DNA of 64,000 nt, from contig WPIO01000045.1 of assembly GCA_009760855.2 (NCBI GenBank), positions 2,118,501 through 2,182,500 on the forward strand, given 5' to 3'. Shown here piece after piece: positions 58,691-64,000 of this stretch. Under the pieces are notes generated by a model that was given only the letters and a program-made list of their open reading frames with translations, was not told the DNA's origin and made no database searches. The DNA comes from Cristatella mucedo. Its lineage: Eukaryota > Bryozoa > Phylactolaemata > Cristatellidae. The number at the start of each line of letters is the position of its first letter. Positions within the stretch are counted from its first letter, which is position 1. The translations under genes were made by a program, and so were the position numbers.

Positions 58691-59093
58691 TAGGGGAGAG
58701 GGCGAGAGGAACGAAAGTGGTAAACTAAGCTCTGCTTACACTGAGCATGAAAGATGAGTAGGATAGCTATGCGAAGGTGCAATGAAATTACTCGGGACAG
58801 CAAGTAATGCCATTGACCTGTATGGGCCAGAAGGTGCCAAGGCAGACCCAGGGTGAAGGGACGCGATAGGCGAATGTGGTGAAGAGCAAGAGGAACGCAC
58901 GTGCAAACTCGAGCTACGGCAGAAATCTAGTGCTGCAGCACATAGCGTGGAGGTCTCAGTTCTTCGTGTTTACTCACATGCTAGCACCAACGACACTAAA
59001 GTAACGGCAGCTCGATTGTCTCTTCTCCTTAATCTTAACTCCTTCTCTATTCCCTCTCAGTTTTGCCTGCAAGTCTTTCCTTATTCATGCATA
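58691..59093. other. Nothing recognised
   Basis: No supported feature. Confidence 0.4.
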
Positions 59094-59108
59094 TCACACA
59101 CACACACA

Positions 59109-59144
<36 letters not shown>

Positions 59145-59247
59145 CACATGCACGCACACACGCACGCACACACGCACGCACACACGCACACACACGCACA
59201 CGCACACGCACACATGCACGCACACACGCACACACACACACACACAT

Positions 59248-59290
<43 letters not shown>

Positions 59291-59375
59291 TGCACGCACA
59301 CACGCACACACACACACACACGCACACGCAAGCACACACACGCACACATATACACGCACACACACATACTACACG
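59094..59375. repeat. (CA)n / (CGCA)n microsatellite
   Basis: CA, CGCA and ACACATGC units. Its long open frames in all frames are meaningless. Confidence 0.97.
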
Positions 59376-59789
59376 CACGTGTGAGAGCAGGCTCGTTTAC
59401 ATAAATAGGAGCAAGCAGGGTGCTTGGCCTGTTCTGCTGTTTTGAGTTCAACCTTTAACTGGAAACTGGAAGTGCATGCTGCAAGAAAACGCCACTGTTT
59501 TAGAAATGGCTTTTTGCAGCGACATCCGCATCTAAATATGCACATGCTAGCTGGATTGGTAAGAGTAAGCTAGCTACTCTAAGCAGCTGGTTGCTAACTG
59601 CCACATACACAAGCCAGACACAGCTCCTACAGCTTTCTGTTTTTTGATACGAGGCCTCCCAAGGACCAATTAGACTCCTTCGCCCGCTATTTACTCGGAA
59701 GTTCCCGTTAAAAGTGCGGGTGTTACGCTGCGATAGGGTCGCGAGGGAGGTCTACCCCCAGCTCAATGTTTAAAGGCCAAGCAGCTTGG

Positions 59790-60068
59790 GCGAAACCGGA
59801 TGCGAATGGGCACGTGACCCGCCCGCCCACCCACTTTGAGTCCAGCCGACGAGCCGCGGCGCCGGCAGCGCCGACCGCCATCGCGACGGCTCGCCGCTAC
59901 CGACCGTACGTCTTCTGATGCAGCGCCGCTTTACGGGGGCATCGCGATAGAAATCTTAGCGGAAGCACGGTAGGGCGCTGGGGTCGCTCGACCGGCGTCG
60001 GCCGCGACACCAGCTTATTGTGTACGCGTCAACAGGCGCTTACGCAAGCGGCTCCCGCTAGGGCTACC
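59790..60068 (+). promoter_or_regulatory. Putative promoter of the GLTP-fold gene
   Basis: A GC-rich stretch directly before the start codon. It has an E-box CACGTGAC at 59811, a GC-box-like CCGCCCGCCC just after it and an ETS-like CCGGAT before it. Positions only; no start site can be read. Confidence 0.3.
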
Positions 60069-60244
60069 ATGACGGCACCTTCGTCACAACAACCCGTTGG
60101 GGCCAAGAGAGATTTTGACATCGAGATCGTAGCTGACGCTCTGACAAAATGCTATTTACTCGACTCAGCGAGTGACGATGCACCTCGACGCTCAGCCGAC
60201 GTCGGCCTCGAAGACTATCTGAAGGCTTTCCACGAGCTATGCAG
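60069..60244 (+). CDS. First coding exon of a GLTP-fold protein, probably ceramide-1-phosphate transfer protein-like
   Basis: ATG at 60069 in a good context (GCTACCATGA); another in-frame ATG lies at 60018. 58 codons plus two bases to donor TGCAG|GTGTGG at 60245. After a polar start, residues 15-58 read DFDIEIVADALTKC, then VGLEDYLKAFHELC. This resembles the first helices of the GLTP fold, as in CPTP (a helix with V..F..C, then L..Y...+.EL.RF). Family role: cytosolic transfer of sphingolipids between membranes. The rest of the domain was not found before the window ends, so the family call rests on one short exon. A CT microsatellite starts 74 bases into the intron. Confidence 0.5.
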
Positions 60245-60317
60245 GTGTGGACGCTGCGCCCGCTGCGACGCTGCCCCGCTGCGGGTCGCGCGCGTGGATC
60301 TCACGCTCGCTCGACTG

Positions 60318-60318
<1 letters not shown>

Positions 60319-60390
<72 letters not shown>
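60319..60390. repeat. (CT)n microsatellite
   Basis: CT tract in the first intron of the GLTP-fold gene. Confidence 0.97.
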
Positions 60391-60392
<2 letters not shown>

Positions 60393-61224
60393 TCCTTTCT
60401 TACGCCGATCCGGTCTCTCAAGAGCAGCGCGGCTTCCCGTCTGCTCTGGCAGCGCCAGCGGCTGCCCGCGCAGCCACTTAGCGCGCAGCGACTCACGCGC
60501 AGGCGCGCCACTGCGGGGCGTGCCCGATCGACGAGCGACTCGCTGGCGTCTTATCTAACGAGCGCCAAAGCGTTCGGCGAGCTTACAGCGGCGGCGGCGC
60601 GGCGTCGTCGACGGCGTACGACCCCGGGGTAGCTATGGACGCTTGCACTCGCTTACCGCCGGAACCGGGTGGCCGCGCCGCGTGCCGGCGTCGGGGTCGT
60701 TCACTCTAGCAAGCGAAAACCCACGCTCCTCCGGTCTGTATCGCAGCGCACGCTCGCAGCGCACGCTCGCAGCGTCGCTGCCGTCTGCACAGCGGTCGCG
60801 CTTCGTGTCTCTCCTGCGCGTGGGTGAGGTGCGTGTGTTGGAGCAGCGCCCGGCGAGCCGGAGAGCCCGCCCGCAGGCGAACGTCCCCGTAAGGTGCGCT
60901 CCTGGGAGCAGCGCCTCCGGGACGCTCGCCGCGAGCGGCCCGGTAAGCCCGCCGAGGAGACCGCCGGATGGGCTTCGCGCATTGAATGAAAGAGCGCGTA
61001 CGCGCGTCTGTCTTGATTTGAATTCGCAGAGCATTTCGGGTCATGGGTATATTATAGCTATAATCTCGCGAACGACGACTTTCCGTTGTGGCATACGTTA
61101 CGACGAGGGTGCGGATGAACTTCGCGTCGATTTCGCGGAAACGCGAGCCGGCGAGACTTCCTGCTCTGTTGCCTGCACTAACCCGTTCCCGAATACGTGT
61201 AGCTAGCTAGATATGTGCATATAA
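60391..61224. other. GC-rich intron sequence
   Basis: CpG-rich to about 61000 with overlapping open frames on both strands. No exon fitting the GLTP fold was found. Confidence 0.45.
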
Positions 61225-61398
61225 AAAAATCCAGATGATCTAACAGCCTCTTTTTGTATAGCGACAGAAGAGCCTTTATGGCTATCACCACTGCTTGCAG
61301 TGGCGATAAAGAATCACCCACTGCAGGAATCGAACCCACGACCTCGGGACCGAGGTCGTGAAAGCAACCGCCTTACTTAGTGTGCCATCACGGCTCAC
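61225..61398 (-). mobile_element. SINE I copy
   Basis: Head GTGATGGCACACTAAGTAAGG, arm CGACCTCGGTCCCGAGGTCG, B box GGTTCGATTCC, body and TTTTTTTAT-type tail (given in gene sense). GTGCATA occurs on both flanks, a possible target duplication. Confidence 0.92.
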
Positions 61399-61416
61399 CA
61401 AATTCATTTGCGTGCA

Positions 61417-62262
61417 TAAATAATAATAATAATAATATTGCACTTGATAAAGCGCCCTCAGAGAACTGAATCTCTTTCTAGGCGCTTTACATTTGCTGTA
61501 AAGTGATATGCAATAGAATAGTAAGTAAAATCATGCTTGAAAAACAAACAAAATGAATAATATGGTTAGGGGTGACATGCACAGGGTCAGCATGCAAATG
61601 TGGTTAGTGGCAGCATGCACAGTGTCAGCACGCATAAGCACATCAAGGACGAATCACAGGGACCCACTAAATGCTGTCCTAAATAGGTGTTTTTAAGTTT
61701 CTTTTAAATGTGGTCAGGTCAGGGGATGTTCTGACGCAGGTCGGGAGGGAGTTCCAGGCTTTGGGAGCATACAAACTAAATGCACCGTCTCCAAAGGATT
61801 TAAGGTTTGTACGAGGTATTTCCAGACGGTTGGATTCCGAAAAGCGGGTGGTACGATGCTTGGCCTGATTGGGGAGTATATCTGAAAGATAGGCTGGAGC
61901 CATTGAATGAAGAGACCTAAAAGTGAGCGACAAAACCTTGAAGTCAATCCGTTGCCTCACTGGTAGCCAGTGCAGGTCGGCGAGAAGTGGAGTAATGTGG
62001 CAACTGCGACGCTCACGACAGACAAGCCTAGCTGCAGAGTTTTGCACCAGCTGCAATCGCCTGATCGCACATGCTGGTAGGCCAGTAAGCAGTGAGTTGC
62101 AGAAGTCGAGACGGGATGTCACGAATGCATGGACCAACTTGGACGTGGTATCCTTATCTAAACAAGTCCGAATTTTAGCAATGTTATGAAGCTGAAAATA
62201 GGCAGATTTGACTGTGGAGCTGATGTGGTCGTCTAACGAGAGGTCGCTTTGGAATATGACAC
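61417..62262 (-). mobile_element. L2-like family A, 5'-truncated, youngest-looking
   Basis: AATAAT tail, full 3' UTR and an RT C-terminal frame open for 202 codons (61679-62287), with few changes from the 18890-22063 copy. The 5' break is at GTCATATTCCAAAGCGACC. Confidence 0.93.
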
Positions 62263-62989
62263 TATGCAGGTGCACGCGTATTTCCACGCGTTTGTGCGTG
62301 CGCCGACGCTGGAAATACGGTGTCGCTCGACCGCCAGGTGAGCACCGTTGTTTATAGTCACCACCGCCAGCGTGCGTTCGGTATCCGTCTGCTTTGAACC
62401 GCTAGACGGCGCTGGTGTGGAGAACTAATCGCCCGCTTCGATGGCCGAGCACTTTGGTAGTGCTCGCGTCCTAGAGACGGACCCACCTGCGCTACGAACG
62501 TCTAGTTTTGGGGCTATCTAAGCGCTCGTCTAACGGACTAATTAGTTGACGACAGCACTCTCAGTTCGCCGGGCGAGCTTCTTCTATTCACAGCTCACCC
62601 GGTCGGCCATTTCCGGTTGCTGCCCGGGCGCTTCGATGCGGTCGCTTTGCAATCGACGCAGGACCAAAGATTGCACAAGTTTTAGTAAAGAAATGCGAGG
62701 CGTGCGTGTCTACAGCGGTGGCCGGAGCTTGTAGCGCTGTTGGTGCCCGACTGCAGCTGGTAGCTCTGGTAAGAAGACGATATTTGCGGCTCGGTCGATC
62801 TCAGGAGTTGAACCTGCGCCGTCCAACGCCGTCGCAGTTTGAGTCAGGCGCGCCTCAGTCTCGATCGAGCTTCGACCGACTGCAAGTCGAATGTCATCGG
62901 GCTGCAACGCGGCGTACGCCTGGCGTCATTCCAGTTAGTCGCGCCGAATACCCAGTCCTACTATCAGTTTCCTTTTCAGAATAAGTAAA
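62263..62989. other. GC-rich, nothing recognised
   Basis: Starts with an imperfect inverted repeat (CGTATTTCCA ... TGGAAATACG, about 62277-62322). No exon supported. Confidence 0.4.
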
Positions 62990-63295
62990 GTGCATCTCGA
63001 AATCCCCTTACGACGTTTAAACAGAAGCTAAAAACGCACCTGTTTTCACAGTATTTAGTGGGTCCATCTGATTCGTCATTTGTGTGCTTGCATGTGCTGA
63101 CATTGTGCATGCTGCCACTGACCTTATTCACGCGCTGACTGTGCCCATGACATCTATTGCGATGTTATGCTTGTTGACACTGTGCATGTTCCCTCTGACC
63201 GCTTGATCATGCTTCCTTACAGGATATAAAAAAATTCCTAGAAAGAGATTAGGTTCTCTGAGGGCGCTATATAAATGTATTATTACTATTATTAA
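62990..63295 (+). mobile_element. L2-like family A 3' end, diverged
   Basis: CAGAAGCTAAAAACGCACCTG, TAGTGGGTCCATCTGATTCG and a 3' box with CCTAGAAAGAGATTAGG, then an ATT-rich tail. Confidence 0.82.
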
Positions 63296-63721
63296 AAGAG
63301 ATAAATGTAGTTCTCGTAGGGCACTGTTAAAGTTTCGTATTACTTGTGTCATTATTGTGATATCTGCAGCCGTTGAATGGACTGCCCGCTGTGGCATGTC
63401 ACCGCTAGCTGGAGGCTTGGACAGTCTCTTTTTCCATCCGCACAGCGAGCAGCACTTATTTGCCATTCAGCCTGCCCGAAGAGCGGAGTGGCCAGCTTTG
63501 CATACGCAGTTAACGAGGGGCCGGCGCCCAGTGAGGCGTTTTGCAAAGGAGCGTAAATTCGACCACGCTGCCGCTAGAAAGACTGCCCCGCCCCACCAGC
63601 TGCACTCAGCTGCCAGTCCTTGACCTTATTCCACCCCCCCCCCCGATGTTGAGGTCTAGCTTTTCCCCGTATATCAGAATCGAGGCTGGGCCACCAACGG
63701 TACCCCGTGTTTCGTCTATAG

Positions 63722-63834
63722 GTGCATACATGGTTACGGTCGCGGATGTTTTTGATCTGACCACTCGGGAGATCCACCATTTATTTTTACACACGGAAGC
63801 TCGCCTCGGCGTTGCTTTCGGCGGCGTCCAACCG
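63722..63834 (+). CDS. Candidate internal exon, function unknown
   Basis: Acceptor GTTTCGTCTATAG before 63722 and donor CCG|GTAAGA at 63835. The open frame reads VADVFDLTTREIHHLFLHTE, then ARLGVAFGGVQP. It starts by completing a phase-1 codon, so it cannot follow the 60069-60244 exon directly. It does not look like the GLTP fold. It may belong to another + strand gene or be chance. Confidence 0.3.
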
Positions 63835-64000
63835 GTAAGAATCTGACACTCTAACGGCGTATCCGGTAGTTTTAAAAAAGAGTACGTTCAAACCGGTTAC
63901 CTACCGCTGCCAGACTGCTGCTGTACCCTCAGTCGTCGTCTCCGTCGATCTTTTTGTTAGGTTATTACACTAATTCGAACTCCTTGCGTATACACATTAT

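Noticed and set aside
58947-59451. Several His/Thr- and Cys/Val-rich open frames
   Set aside because: Translations of the CA/CGCA repeat on both strands, not proteins.

Overview
This window looks like nuclear genomic DNA from an invertebrate animal. The coding sequence is split into short exons with GT-AG (once GC-AG) splice sites. Introns and intergenic DNA are packed with decayed non-LTR retrotransposons of the L2/CR1 kind, tRNA-derived SINEs and long CT/GA, TA, CA and ATT microsatellites, and CpG-rich islands surround several first exons. A SHPRH-type DNA-repair ligase, an FMRFamide-receptor-like GPCR and a GLTP-fold lipid-transfer exon fit a metazoan. I cannot place it in a phylum. No rRNA gene, CRISPR array, bacterial operon or intact virus was seen.

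Layout. (1) About 68-10702, + strand: the 3' end of a SHPRH-like gene (helix before the RING, RING, SNF2 C-terminal helicase lobe), rebuilt as six exons whose phases all match; its introns hold L2-like fragments. (2) 11165-23375: intergenic repeats, including an almost complete ORF2 of an L2-like element (18890-22063) inserted without visible duplication or loss into a 54-bp minisatellite. (3) 24103-32029, - strand: a two-exon GPCR gene of 495 codons with a 6.4-kb GC-AG intron full of repeats and a very long CT/GA tract just 5' of its start codon. (4) 35858-41181 and probably beyond, + strand: four in-phase exons of an unrecognised secreted cysteine-rich protein that starts in a CpG-rich island. 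(5) 41200-59400: repeats and microsatellites with no convincing exon. (6) 60069-60244, + strand: the first coding exon of a probable ceramide-1-phosphate/glycolipid transfer protein, with one weak exon candidate at 63722-63834.

Repeat families. L2-like family A ends in a box containing TGTAAAGCGCCTAG and an ATT-rich tail; family B has a different 3' end and an ACATT-type tail. SINE I (about 11 copies) has a perfect Pol III B box and a TTTA-type tail. SINE II (2 copies) has a tRNA-like head and a 3' end matching family A, so family A probably moved it. Several nested insertions give relative ages. The genes are unrelated single-copy genes with no sign of working as a unit. Repeat boundaries are read by eye and are approximate unless stated otherwise.
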